Part shown: positions 53,720 to 62,361 of the stretch, piece by piece
Layout: each line of letters begins with the position of its first letter
Numbering within the stretch: position 1 is the stretch's first letter
Origin: Gemmataceae bacterium
GTDB lineage: Bacteria; Planctomycetota; Planctomycetia; Gemmatales; Gemmataceae
Length of the DNA: 64,000 bases
Assembly (NCBI GenBank): GCA_022616435.1
Contig: JAKEET010000013.1
Location: forward strand, 20,303-84,302
Direction of reading: 5' to 3'
Notes under the pieces: model-generated
The model's input: the letters and a program-made list of their open reading frames with translations, nothing else
What the model was told of the DNA's origin: nothing
Database searches by the model: none
Translations under genes and position numbers: made by a program

Positions 53720-54748
53720 TCAGCTCGCCTCGACGGCCTCCGAAACCCGATTCGCCGCCACGGCCGCCGCCGGTTGCTTCTTCCTGCCGAATAGCCACGC
53801 GAATAGACGGCGCAGGCCGCGCGGCTGTTCCAGGACCTCGACGCGCCGGGCGAGGGACTCGTTCACGCGGCGCAGCTCGTCGATCTGCTGGTGGAGCTGG
53901 CGTTGCTCGGTCCGCAACGCGGCGAGCAGCTCCTGCTTCAGGGCGCGTTGCAGGTCGGCCAGCTCGGCGCTGGCGGCGTCGAGCTTGTCCAGGCGATCCT
54001 TGATCTTCTGGGTGGCCTGGCGGGCGCGTTCCTTGAACGCATCGATCTCCGTCGTGAACTCCTTGCGGGCGGTGTCGAGGGTCCGCGTCTCGACCGCCGC
54101 GACCTCCGTGTGCAGCGTCTGCGCCAGCGTGTCGGTCGTCGCCTTCGTGTGCCGGGCCGTGTCGTCGGCCGCCTTGGCCACTGTCTCGATCTTCTCGTGT
54201 GTCTGCCGGGCAGTCTCGTCCAGCCGGCCGGTCAGGTCCCGGGCGACCGTCTCGACTTTCTCGTGCGTCTGCCGCGCGGTCTCATCCACCCGGCCGGTCA
54301 GGTCGCGGGCCACCGTCTCGACCTTTTCGTGCGTCTGCCGCGCCGTCTCGTCCAGCCGGCCGGTCAAATCCCGGGCCACCGTCTCGACCTGGTGCTGCGC
54401 CTGCCGCGACGCGTCGTCGATGCGCAGGGCAAGCTGCTGGTCCTGCTCCTGGGCGGCGTGGCGCACGGCATCGACCTCGCCGCGGGCCACCTCGGTCGCC
54501 GTCAGCGCCGCCGTCTTCTCGATCGACGGCCGCTGCTCGACCAGGTGCAGCTCCACCTGCTGGCCGACGAAGCCGCTCAGCTCGCGGCCGATTTGCAGCA
54601 CGCCGCCGCGCAGCGACCGGCGGATGAGCTCGGTGGCCATGGCGCCCATCACCGATGAGGCTTCGCCGATCGCCGGGTCGAGCTGATCGAGCATGTCGGT
54701 GAGGTGCGGGTCGGTCAAGGCGCCGTGGACGATCTCGGTGGTCTTCAT
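53720..54748 (-). CDS. Coiled-coil protein with 22-residue repeats
   Basis: 342 residues from ATG 54748, with CGGAGTTGTCGCG upstream. A helical N-terminus (TDMLDQLDPAIGEASSVMGA) leads to tandem 22-residue amphipathic repeats (VETVARDLTGRLDETARQTH pattern), then a long coiled coil to residue ~315, and a basic end (LRRLFAWLFGRKKQP). No signal peptide. The repeats resemble LEA/apolipoprotein-like helices. Function unknown. It lies convergent with the 196-residue gene. Confidence 0.75.
   Translation of the reverse strand: MKTTEIVHGALTDPHLTDMLDQLDPAIGEASSVMGAMATELIRRSLRGGVLQIGRELSGFVGQQVELHLVEQRPSIEKTAALTATEVARGEVDAVRHAAQEQDQQLALRIDDASRQAQHQVETVARDLTGRLDETARQTHEKVETVARDLTGRVDETARQTHEKVETVARDLTGRLDETARQTHEKIETVAKAADDTARHTKATTDTLAQTLHTEVAAVETRTLDTARKEFTTEIDAFKERARQATQKIKDRLDKLDAASAELADLQRALKQELLAALRTEQRQLHQQIDELRRVNESLARRVEVLEQPRGLRRLFAWLFGRKKQPAAAVAANRVSEAVEAS
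54181..54390. repeat. 66-bp tandem repeats in the coiled-coil gene
   Basis: The string ACCGTCTCGAC recurs at 54246, 54312 and 54378, giving a 66-bp period (22 codons). Three full units and a more diverged fourth unit are present. The copies are close in DNA sequence, which points to recent expansion. Confidence 0.85.
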
Positions 54749-54856
54749 CGCGACAACTCCGGGGGACTGGAAGCACATTGATGCAGCAACACAGGTGTTT
54801 GTCGTTCTCACCCCCCAAACCCCTCTCCCAAGTGCGACGGGGCGAGGGCAGAGTGC

Positions 54857-55270
54857 CTAATCGTTCTTCTGGTCCGCCTTCTCGAAGCCGGCGTCGGCCA
54901 GGTCCTTGTAGCCGGCCTTGAGCGGCCGGACGTCGAAGCCGTGCTTCTTCAGGATCGCGCCGCAGGCCAAGGCGCGGTTGCCGCCGCGGCAGTGCGTGTA
55001 GATGACCTTGTCCTTGGGCAGCGTCTTCAGCAGGTCGGCCAGGCCCGTCTCCATCTTCAGCTTGCTCTGCGGGACCAGGCGGGCCGCCTTCAAGTGCCCG
55101 GCGTCCCACTCCTTCTGTTCGCGGACGTCGATCAGCACGGCCTTGCCCGCTTTCAAGTTCTCCTTGACCGTGTCGAGCGAATCCTTGGTGTGCTTGAGCG
55201 GCTCCTGGCCGACGGTCATGGCCGCGCTCAAGAACAGCAACCCGGCGGCGGAGGCGAGCGATCGCAACAT
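54857..55270 (-). CDS. Periplasmic rhodanese-like protein
   Basis: 137 residues with a signal peptide (SLASAAGLLFLSAAMTVGQ). One rhodanese domain: KAVLIDVREQKEWDAGHLKA and the active-site loop HCRGGNRA with Cys94. Such proteins transfer sulfane sulfur or sense redox/sulfur state in the envelope. The fold is complete at 110 residues. It lies 146 bases beyond the nuoN stop on the same strand, separate from the nuo operon. Confidence 0.88.
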   Translation of the reverse strand: MLRSLASAAGLLFLSAAMTVGQEPLKHTKDSLDTVKENLKAGKAVLIDVREQKEWDAGHLKAARLVPQSKLKMETGLADLLKTLPKDKVIYTHCRGGNRALACGAILKKHGFDVRPLKAGYKDLADAGFEKADQKND

Positions 55271-55417
55271 GATAAAATCTCCTTGTGGATGAGGGTGAGA
55301 GGACTCGGAAAGGTTGTGAAGGTCCCGCTCGGCAGGCGGGACCTACAGGGCCTATGTCATGATAGCCATCCGGCCGTTCGAGACTGCCGAAACCGTCGCG
55401 ATTATTAAACCAGGCCC

Positions 55418-57001
55418 TCAGCGCCGCGCCAATTCCCTTGCGGTCTCGGCGGCGCCGGCGGCGCCCTTCACGTGCCGCAACAGCCACGTCGAGCCCGGCG
55501 GCACACCCAGGCCGAGCGTCAGCGCGACGCACACGATGAGCGTCGCCAGGCCCGGCAGATTGGGCCGGGGCGCGAGCGGCTGCAGCGGCTGCCGCAGGTA
55601 CATCACCGCGATCAGCCGCAGGTAGTACCACCCGCCGATGGCCGCGTTGACGACGCCGATGAAAGCCAGCATCCAGAACAAGTAGGCATGGTCGGCCTCG
55701 ACGGACATGGCGCCGAAGAAGATCAGGAACTTGCCGGTGAACCCCGCCGTGAGCGGGACGCCGATCAGGCTGAAGAGAAAGATCGCCATCGTGAGCGCCA
55801 GAGCCGGATGGCTGCGGCTCAGTCCGGCCAGGTCGTCGATCGTGTCCACCGGCCGTTCGGGGGTGCTCAGGTAGGCGAGCATGGCGAAGGCGCCGACGGT
55901 CATGGCCCCGTAGGCGATGAGGTAGTAGAGCAGGGCCTCGACGCCGTCCACGGCGCCGGCCTCGTGCCGCAGGTACGGGGCGGTGGCGAGCGTGATCAGC
56001 ATGTAGCCGGCGTGGGCGACGGTCGAGTAGGCGAGCAGCCGCTTGAGGTTGTCCTGCACCAGGGCCAGCGCGTTGCCCCAGGTCATGGTGATGACGGCCA
56101 GGAACCAGAACACGATCGGCGTCTGCTCGCTGAGGGCGACGCCGATGAATTCGCGCGGCTGCACGTGCGGCGGCATCACGAAGCCGAGGACGCGGAGGAG
56201 GGCGACGAAGCCGGTCGCCTTGTGCACCCAGGCGAGCAGGGCCGCCATGACGGTCGGCCCGCCTTGGAACACGTCGGGCGCGTAGAAGTGGAACGGGGCC
56301 GCCTTCAAGCGGAAGCCGAGGCCGGCGACGATCGTGATCAGCGCCACCGTGGCCAGGAGCGGGATGTCGCGGGCGCTCGTCTCCGGCGCGTTCAGGGCTT
56401 CCAGGATCAGGGTCAGGTTCGTCTGGCCCGCGATGCCGTACAGGTAACTGAAGCCGAACACGACCAGCGCGGAGGAGAAGACGCTCAACAGGAAGTATTT
56501 GAGCGCGGCTTCCTGGGCGGCGGCATTCTCGCGGGGCACATAGAGCATCACGTAGGTCGGGATGCTGACCATCTCCAGCGCCAGGAACAGCACCACCAGG
56601 TCGTTGGCCGCCGCCGTCAGGCCAATGCCGGCGACCAGGATCAACAGACACGCGTGCCAGTCGGCGGCCTGGCGGTCGTCGACTTCGTTCCAGCTCAGCA
56701 GCACGAAGAGGATGCCCGTCAGAAAGCCGAGGGCCTGCAGCAGCTTCGTCAGCGGATCGAACAGCACGGGGAGCAGAGCGGCATGAGCCAGGGCGGGATC
56801 GGCCGGCGTGGTCGTCGCCGGGCCCAGGTGCAGCGCCACCAGGGCCGCCACGTAACCGAGCAGCGAGACGCCGGCCCACAGATGCCGGTCGGCCCGCACG
56901 GTCCCGCCCAGAAACACGATGCACGCCACGCCGGCGAGGATCATCTCCGGCACGAGAAACGGCCAGATGCCGACCAGGAGTTGAGCGTGCGCTTCGGTCA
57001 T
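55418..57001 (-). CDS. nuoN: NADH-quinone oxidoreductase subunit N
   Basis: 527 residues, a polytopic proton-channel subunit of complex I. About 14 helices are visible; family marks include LFLALEMVSIPTYVMLY, LKYFLLSVFSSALVVFGFSY, KAAPFHFYAPDVFQGGPTVM, VQDNLKRLLAYSTVAHAGYM and FSLIGVPLTAGFTGKF. The conserved Glu and Lys residues of the antiporter-like fold are in these blocks. It is the last gene of the nuoH-N operon; a 119-bp gap with a palindrome separates it from nuoM. Confidence 0.96.
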   Translation of the reverse strand: MTEAHAQLLVGIWPFLVPEMILAGVACIVFLGGTVRADRHLWAGVSLLGYVAALVALHLGPATTTPADPALAHAALLPVLFDPLTKLLQALGFLTGILFVLLSWNEVDDRQAADWHACLLILVAGIGLTAAANDLVVLFLALEMVSIPTYVMLYVPRENAAAQEAALKYFLLSVFSSALVVFGFSYLYGIAGQTNLTLILEALNAPETSARDIPLLATVALITIVAGLGFRLKAAPFHFYAPDVFQGGPTVMAALLAWVHKATGFVALLRVLGFVMPPHVQPREFIGVALSEQTPIVFWFLAVITMTWGNALALVQDNLKRLLAYSTVAHAGYMLITLATAPYLRHEAGAVDGVEALLYYLIAYGAMTVGAFAMLAYLSTPERPVDTIDDLAGLSRSHPALALTMAIFLFSLIGVPLTAGFTGKFLIFFGAMSVEADHAYLFWMLAFIGVVNAAIGGWYYLRLIAVMYLRQPLQPLAPRPNLPGLATLIVCVALTLGLGVPPGSTWLLRHVKGAAGAAETARELARR

Positions 57002-57027
57002 GAAATCGATCCAGTGGGGATGGAATG

Positions 57028-57105
57028 GCCGCTGGCGGCTTAGCGTTCGCCGCGAAAACTCCGCGATACTGGTTCATTGCAAGCGAGCGCTAAGCCGCAA
57101 GCGGC
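57028..57105. repeat. Palindromic element between nuoM and nuoN
   Basis: Arms at 57028-57045 and 57088-57105 (18 bases, one mismatch; left arm GCCGCTGGCGGCTTAGCG) enclose a 42-base middle. The element sits in the only large gap between these two cotranscribed genes. Confidence 0.7.
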
Positions 57106-57120
57106 GGATGCCGAAAGCGC

Positions 57121-58779
57121 TCACTCGCCCTGCTGCGCCACTGTCGGCGCCCCCGTCATGCCGGGCCGGTTGCGCAGGATCTTGGCCACGATCTCGAGGT
57201 CCGGCCGCGCCGTGTCGATCACCGGCTTGGGATAAACACCGAGGATCACAAACAACACGAGCAGCGGCGCCAGCGCGCAGACCTCGCGCGCGTCGAGGTC
57301 GCGCACTTCATGCCCTTCGTGCGCCGGTTCCTGGAGGGTCCCGAAGAACATCTGCCGCAGCATGCTGAGCAGGTACCAGGCGCCCAGCAGGATGCCGGCG
57401 CTGGCGATGAACGCCAGCTCCGGCCGCTTCAGGAAGGCCCCAAACAGCACCAGCGCCTCGCCGACGAACCCGTTCAGCCCCGGCAGCCCCGCGCTCGACA
57501 GGCAGGTCACGACCATGCACAGCGTCAAGATCCTCAGCTTGGCGCCGATGCCGCCGTAGTCCGTCATGTGCCGGGTGTGATAGCGCTCGTAGAGCATGCC
57601 CACGATCAGGAACAACGCCCCCGTCGACAGCCCGTGGTTGATCATCTGCAGCAAGCTGCCCGTCAACCCGGGCGCGTTGAGCGCGAACATGCCGAGCATG
57701 CAGAAACCGAGGTGGCTGATCGAGCTGTAGGCGACGAGCTTCTTGACGTCGTCCTGGGCGAGGGCGCACAGCGCCCCGTACAAGATGCCGATCACCGCCA
57801 GCGTGCCGACCACATCGACGCCGTAGGTGATGCACGCGTCGGGGGTCAGCGGCAAGACGAGCCGCAGGAAGCCGTAGCTGCCGAGCTTGAGGAGCACGCC
57901 GGCCAACAGGACGCTGCCCGCCGTCGGCGCTTCGACGTGGGCCAGCGGCAGCCAGGTGTGCACCGGGAACAGCGGCACCTTGACCGCGAAGCCCGTGAAC
58001 AGCGCGAAGAACACCCAGAACTGAGTCGCGTCCCAGAAGGCGCGGTCCGCGCCGGCGCTGAGGAGCAGGTGGTGATTGACCTGGCGAACCAGCTCCGGAA
58101 TCGAAAACGTCAGCGTCCGGTCCGGCGACTTCTGATGGCAGACCACGACGAGCGCCAGCAGGCCCAGGAGCGTGATCACGCTCCCCGCGAAGGTGAAGAT
58201 GAAAAACTTCCGCGCCGCGTGACGCCGCTCCGGCCCGCCCCAGATGCCGATCAGGAAAAACAGCGGCACCAGCGTCAGCTCGAAGAACACGTAGAAGAGG
58301 ATGATGTCGAACGCCAGAAACACGCCGCTCAGCGCGGCGCCGAGGGCCAGAAGCCAGGCGTAATATTCGTTGACGCGCTCCTGGATCGCATTCCAGGAAA
58401 CCAGGACGGCGCTGACCATCAACAGCGCCGTCAGGACGATGAGCCAGATGTTCATGCCGTCGATGCCGAGATAGAACTGAATGGCGCCGCGGTTGCCGAA
58501 CTCGATGATGTTCCACGTGGTCCGCGCCGGCGCCTTGGGGTCGGCGCCCGGCACCAGCTCCGGAGCAAAGGTCGCCGCCGCTTCCTTCTGCGGCGGCTGA
58601 GCGCCGCGGATGGCCGTGAATTGCAGGGTGACGACCGCGGCCAGCGCGAGACCGCCCAGCGCGGCGCCGAGACTCACCCAGCGAACCAGCCCGGCGCGCG
58701 CGGCGCCCAGCAGCGCCACGACGATCGCCGCCGCGAACGGCAACGCCACCAGCCCGATCACCAGCGCCGATGCATTCAT
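57121..58779 (-). CDS. nuoM: NADH-quinone oxidoreductase subunit M
   Basis: 552 residues, a polytopic antiporter-like subunit. Conserved blocks: FYVFFELTLVPLFFLIGIWG, KVPLFPVHTWLPLAHVEAPT, AGVLLKLGSYGFLRLVLPL, QDDVKKLVAYSSISHLGFCM, QMINHGLSTGALFLIVGMLY and SSAGLPGLNGFVGEALVLFG. An extra ~30-residue polar loop near 65-95 (PPQKEAAATFAPELVPGADP) is longer than in typical NuoM. Operon member. Confidence 0.97.
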   Translation of the reverse strand: MNASALVIGLVALPFAAAIVVALLGAARAGLVRWVSLGAALGGLALAAVVTLQFTAIRGAQPPQKEAAATFAPELVPGADPKAPARTTWNIIEFGNRGAIQFYLGIDGMNIWLIVLTALLMVSAVLVSWNAIQERVNEYYAWLLALGAALSGVFLAFDIILFYVFFELTLVPLFFLIGIWGGPERRHAARKFFIFTFAGSVITLLGLLALVVVCHQKSPDRTLTFSIPELVRQVNHHLLLSAGADRAFWDATQFWVFFALFTGFAVKVPLFPVHTWLPLAHVEAPTAGSVLLAGVLLKLGSYGFLRLVLPLTPDACITYGVDVVGTLAVIGILYGALCALAQDDVKKLVAYSSISHLGFCMLGMFALNAPGLTGSLLQMINHGLSTGALFLIVGMLYERYHTRHMTDYGGIGAKLRILTLCMVVTCLSSAGLPGLNGFVGEALVLFGAFLKRPELAFIASAGILLGAWYLLSMLRQMFFGTLQEPAHEGHEVRDLDAREVCALAPLLVLFVILGVYPKPVIDTARPDLEIVAKILRNRPGMTGAPTVAQQGE

Positions 58780-58801
58780 GCCACATCCTGTTGTTCATTT
58801 A

Positions 58802-58875
58802 GCCGGCGAGCTTGCTCGCCGCGGACTCGAACCCTTTGCAGCGGTTACGCCCCCGCGGCGCGCAAGTTCGCCGGC
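58802..58875. repeat. Palindromic element between nuoL and nuoM
   Basis: Arms at 58802-58824 and 58853-58875 (23 bases, two mismatches; starts GCCGGCGAGCTTGC) enclose 28 bases and fill the 102-bp gap between nuoL and nuoM. Confidence 0.7.
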
Positions 58876-58881
58876 GAATGC

Positions 58882-60855
58882 TCACCGCAACATCGTCGCC
58901 AACAGAAACCCCGCCACCCCCAGGGCCATCAAGAGCGCATAGAACTGGACTAGCCCGTTCTGGAACGGCCGCATCACGTAGCCCACGAACGCCGGGACCT
59001 GCCCGATCAGGTCGACGAGCCCGTCGACGAGATATTGATCCAGCGTCTTGCACAGCCGCGCCAGGCCGGCGAAGGGGCGGACGAACAGCGCCTCGAACAG
59101 CTCGTCCAGATAAAACTTGTTGCGCGACCAGCCGTAGAGGCCGCCGAGCATTCGCGCCGCCGTGCCCACGAGCGCCGGCGTTCGGACGTACAGCACGTAT
59201 GCCAGGCCGATGCCGCCCAGCGCGACGGCGGCGCTGATGAGCATCAACGGCACGTTGAGCGCATGCCCTCCCGCCTCCGCCGCCTGCAGACGTGTGGGCA
59301 GCTCGCTCCGCGACCAGTAGTGTTCCAGGAACCCGCCGAACAACCCGGTCGGACCGAGCACGATGCCGGCCAGCACCGCGCCCGCGGCGAGGATCATGAG
59401 CGGCACGCCCATGACCGGCGCCGCGTCGTGCGGGTGATGGCCGGCTTCCTCGGGAAGCCGCTGTTCGCCCCAGAACGTCATGAAGTAGGCGCGGAACGTG
59501 TAGAACGCCGTCAACCCCGCCGTGCCCAGCGCCGTCACGAGCAGAACGAAGTAGATCACGGCATGGGGACCGCCGCGGCTGGCTTCCCACGTCACCGCCA
59601 GAATCTCGTCCTTGCTCCAGAAGCCGGAGAAGATCACCGGGAACCCGGCCAGCGCCGCCGCCCCGCACAGGAAGGTCCAGTGCGTGACCGGCAACAGCTT
59701 GCGCAGCCCGCCGAAACGGCGCATGTCGATGACGTCGCCCATCGCGTGCATGACGCTGCCGGCGCCCAGGAACAGCAGCGCCTTGAAAAAGGCGTGCGTC
59801 ACCAGGTGAAAGATCGCCGCCGTCGCCGCCAGCGCCGCCAGCCGATGGTGCTCGACGCCGCTGCCCAGCGCCAGGAACATGTAGCCGAGCTGGCTGATCG
59901 TCGAATAGGCCAGCACGCGCTTGAGATCGGTCTGGGTCAGGGCGATGAGCGCGGCCAGGAGGGCGGTGAAACCGCCGATCACCGCGACCACGAGCTGCGC
60001 GTCGGGGGCCTGGCCGAACAGCGGCATGCACCGCGCCACCAGGTAGACGCCGGCGGTCACCATCGTGGCCGCGTGGATCAGCGCGCTGACCGGCGAAGGA
60101 CCTTCCATCGCGTCGGGCAGCCAGACGTGCAGTGGAAACTGGGCCGACTTCCCGACCGCGCCCGCGAAGAGCAGCAGACAGGCGATCGTCAAGATCTCCG
60201 CCGACAGCGTGTGCGCCTGACCGAGCACCACGTCGAAATCGAGAGAGTTGGTCTCGGTCCATAACACCAGGATGCCCAGGAACAGCCCGATGTCGCCCAG
60301 GCGCGTGACGAGAAACGCCTTGCGCGCCGCCGCGGCCGCCGACGGACGGCTGAACCAGTAGCCGATCAGCAGGTAGCTGCACAGGCCCACGCCTTCCCAG
60401 AAGGCGTACAGCACGATGAAGTTGTTCGCCAGCACCAGGCCGGTCATCGAAAACAGGAACAAGCTGACGACCGCGAAATAGCGCGGATATCCGGGATCGC
60501 CGTGCATGTAGCCGACGGAGTAGATCACGATCAGCGAGCCGATGAAGGTGACCGTGACGAGCATGACGGCCGTCAGTCCGTCGGCGCGCAGCGCGAACGA
60601 GACGTCGACGTCGCCGGCCCGGAACCACTCGTAGTAGCTGCACAGGTAGGGGACGGGCGCGCCGTCGGCGTTCACGGCGCCTTGCGGCACCGCGATCAGC
60701 GTCAACACCGACAGCACGCACGCCCCGACGGCGCCCAGGATGCACGGCCAGTGACTCTGCCCGCGCAGCCAGCGCGGACCGAGCGCCGCGGTCGCGATGC
60801 AGCCCAGGAGCGGCAGCGCCGGGATGAGCCAGAGATAGCTGCACACGTCAAACAT
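58882..60855 (-). CDS. nuoL: NADH-quinone oxidoreductase subunit L
   Basis: 657 residues from ATG 60855; the open frame is longer, but this start overlaps the nuoK end by eight bases and fits the family. Marks: FYAF-like VLYAFWEGVGLCSYLLIGYW, AVGKSAQFPLHVWLPDAMEG, PVSALIHAATMVTAGVYLVA, TQTDLKRVLAYSTISQLGYM, HLVTHAFFKALLFLGAGSVM and FSGFWSKDEIL. The C-terminus has the usual amphipathic arm and a last helix (LLMALGVAGFLLATML). Proton-pumping distal subunit of complex I. Confidence 0.97.
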   Translation of the reverse strand: MFDVCSYLWLIPALPLLGCIATAALGPRWLRGQSHWPCILGAVGACVLSVLTLIAVPQGAVNADGAPVPYLCSYYEWFRAGDVDVSFALRADGLTAVMLVTVTFIGSLIVIYSVGYMHGDPGYPRYFAVVSLFLFSMTGLVLANNFIVLYAFWEGVGLCSYLLIGYWFSRPSAAAAARKAFLVTRLGDIGLFLGILVLWTETNSLDFDVVLGQAHTLSAEILTIACLLLFAGAVGKSAQFPLHVWLPDAMEGPSPVSALIHAATMVTAGVYLVARCMPLFGQAPDAQLVVAVIGGFTALLAALIALTQTDLKRVLAYSTISQLGYMFLALGSGVEHHRLAALAATAAIFHLVTHAFFKALLFLGAGSVMHAMGDVIDMRRFGGLRKLLPVTHWTFLCGAAALAGFPVIFSGFWSKDEILAVTWEASRGGPHAVIYFVLLVTALGTAGLTAFYTFRAYFMTFWGEQRLPEEAGHHPHDAAPVMGVPLMILAAGAVLAGIVLGPTGLFGGFLEHYWSRSELPTRLQAAEAGGHALNVPLMLISAAVALGGIGLAYVLYVRTPALVGTAARMLGGLYGWSRNKFYLDELFEALFVRPFAGLARLCKTLDQYLVDGLVDLIGQVPAFVGYVMRPFQNGLVQFYALLMALGVAGFLLATMLR

Positions 60856-61279
60856 GGCTCGTCTCGTGCGGCTGCTCTTCGGGTTTGGGGCCGGCGACCG
60901 GCAAGTGGGGCAGCTCCGGGGGCGGAGGCGGCGCCGGCAGAGGCTCGTCATCCACAACCGGCTCCAGGTTCGGCTCGCGCAGCTCTTGCCACAGGCTCAC
61001 ATCCAGCGACTTGCGGCGGCGATAGAGCATCAGGATCAGGGCCAGGGCGACCGCCGCCTCGCAGGCCGCCACGGTCACGATGAACAGCGTCAGCACCTGG
61101 CCCCCCAGGTCGCCGTGGTAGCGGGCGAAGGCGACCAGGTTGAGCGCCACGCCCTGCAGCATCATCTCCGCCGACAGGAAGATCAGGATCATGTTGCGGC
61201 GCGTCAAGAAACCGACCATGCCCAGCACGAACAGCGCGGCGCCCACCAGCAGATAGCTTTCGAGATTGACGGGGCTCAT
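60848..61279 (-). CDS. nuoK: NADH-quinone oxidoreductase subunit K, C-terminally extended
   Basis: 143 residues. The three helices and conserved Glu residues of NuoK are present: LESYLLVGAALFVLGMVGFL, RRNMILIFLSAEMMLQGVAL and LTLFIVTVAACEAAVALALI. The family is normally ~100 residues; here about 40 extra Pro/Glu-rich residues follow (EPLPAPPPPPELPHLPVAGP). The start overlaps nuoJ by ATGA and the stop overlaps nuoL. Confidence 0.95.
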   Translation of the reverse strand: MSPVNLESYLLVGAALFVLGMVGFLTRRNMILIFLSAEMMLQGVALNLVAFARYHGDLGGQVLTLFIVTVAACEAAVALALILMLYRRRKSLDVSLWQELREPNLEPVVDDEPLPAPPPPPELPHLPVAGPKPEEQPHETSHV

Positions 61280-62280
61280 CGCAAACCCTCCCCGCGCCGG
61301 CCGGCGGCGATCACGATGGCCCCGATCGTCGCCACCAGGAGCAGCACTCCCGCCAGCTCCACCGCAACCAGGTGGTGCGTGAACAGCGACCGTCCCAGGC
61401 CGGCCACGTTCTCGGCCGGCAGCTCCGGTCGCTTGGCGGCATCGTGGCCGGGGACTGCGATCGTGCCGCGGCGATGGCCATGCTCCTGGTGGTAATCGAG
61501 CAGGGCCTGGGCGCTGCGCTTCAGGGCCGGCAGGTCCTTGCGCGACCAGGCCGGCTCGAGCACGTCGACCGGGCCGCCGGGAAACGCGCGGCGCAGCGGT
61601 TCGAGGGCGGGCAGCGTCTTGTCATTTCCTTTTGCGGGCGCCGTGCCCCAAACCTGCTCGACTTCGCCCCAGGAGGCCGCCTGCGCGACCTGGTCGAGCT
61701 GACGCAGCAGCGGCGCGACGTTGTAGGTGCGATCGATCACGATCCACAGCGTTCCCAGGAGCACGAAGCCGGTGAGGCTGGCGAGGAACGGTTCACGCGC
61801 GCGGGCATCGGCGCTGGTCAGGCCCGCCTGCTGCGCCAGCATGATGACGAAGAGAAAGGTCACCACGATCGCGCCGGCATAGATGATGATCGTCGCCGCC
61901 ATGAGAAACGGCGCCGCCAAGAGCAGGAACAACCCGCAGGTGCTGAGCACGACCAGGGCGAACGCCAGCGCCGCGTGCACCGGGTTCTTCTGCGACAGCA
62001 TCAGGATGCCGCCGGCGACGGCGAGCAACGAAAACGCGTAGAACAGCACCGATTCCGGCCAGGCGCCGTCGCGGGGCATGAGCCACACCCCCGCGAGCAG
62101 GATCGCCGCCGCCGTGAGGAGGCCGCCCCAGATGGGCGCCGACCGCCGCGGCGCGGGCAAGAGCGTGTACAGGCCAACGAACCCCAGCCCCACGATCGCC
62201 CAGATCGGCCAGTGGGCGCGCACGAACGTCAGCAGCGTCTCGCCGCGCGTCGGATCGGTAAGGTCGAGGAACAACGCCAT
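61276..62280 (-). CDS. nuoJ: NADH-quinone oxidoreductase subunit J, enlarged
   Basis: 334 residues, against ~170-200 in most bacteria. An N-terminal extension adds two helices (WPIWAIVGLGFVGLYTLLPA and IWGGLLTAAAILLAGVWLMP) before the core (VLFYAFSLLAVAGGILMLSQ, KNPVHAALAFALVVLSTCGL, MAATIIIYAGAIVVTFLFVI). A ~120-residue soluble loop with no recognised motif (near 190-295) then precedes the final helix (LVAVELAGVLLLVATIGAIV). It couples quinone reduction to the membrane arm. It is 81 bases after nuoI, with a hairpin in the gap. Confidence 0.93.
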   Translation of the reverse strand: MALFLDLTDPTRGETLLTFVRAHWPIWAIVGLGFVGLYTLLPAPRRSAPIWGGLLTAAAILLAGVWLMPRDGAWPESVLFYAFSLLAVAGGILMLSQKNPVHAALAFALVVLSTCGLFLLLAAPFLMAATIIIYAGAIVVTFLFVIMLAQQAGLTSADARAREPFLASLTGFVLLGTLWIVIDRTYNVAPLLRQLDQVAQAASWGEVEQVWGTAPAKGNDKTLPALEPLRRAFPGGPVDVLEPAWSRKDLPALKRSAQALLDYHQEHGHRRGTIAVPGHDAAKRPELPAENVAGLGRSLFTHHLVAVELAGVLLLVATIGAIVIAAGRRGEGLR

Positions 62281-62310
62281 TGTGATCCACGTTTGGTGGT
62301 ATTGCGTTTA

Positions 62311-62333
62311 GCCCCGGTTCGCAGAACCGGGGC
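62311..62333. repeat. Hairpin between nuoI and nuoJ
   Basis: A perfect 10-bp stem (GCCCCGGTTC and complement) with loop GCA lies in the 81-bp gap of the operon. No T run follows on the coding (minus) strand, so read-through is expected; it may instead stabilise the upstream message. Confidence 0.65.
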
Positions 62334-62361
62334 GGACTGCATCCCACCTGATTCGACAGCA

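Noticed and set aside
58799..60844. A second long minus-strand frame over nuoL
   Set aside because: Only the nuoL frame has membrane helices and conserved complex I blocks; the other is a codon-position shadow.
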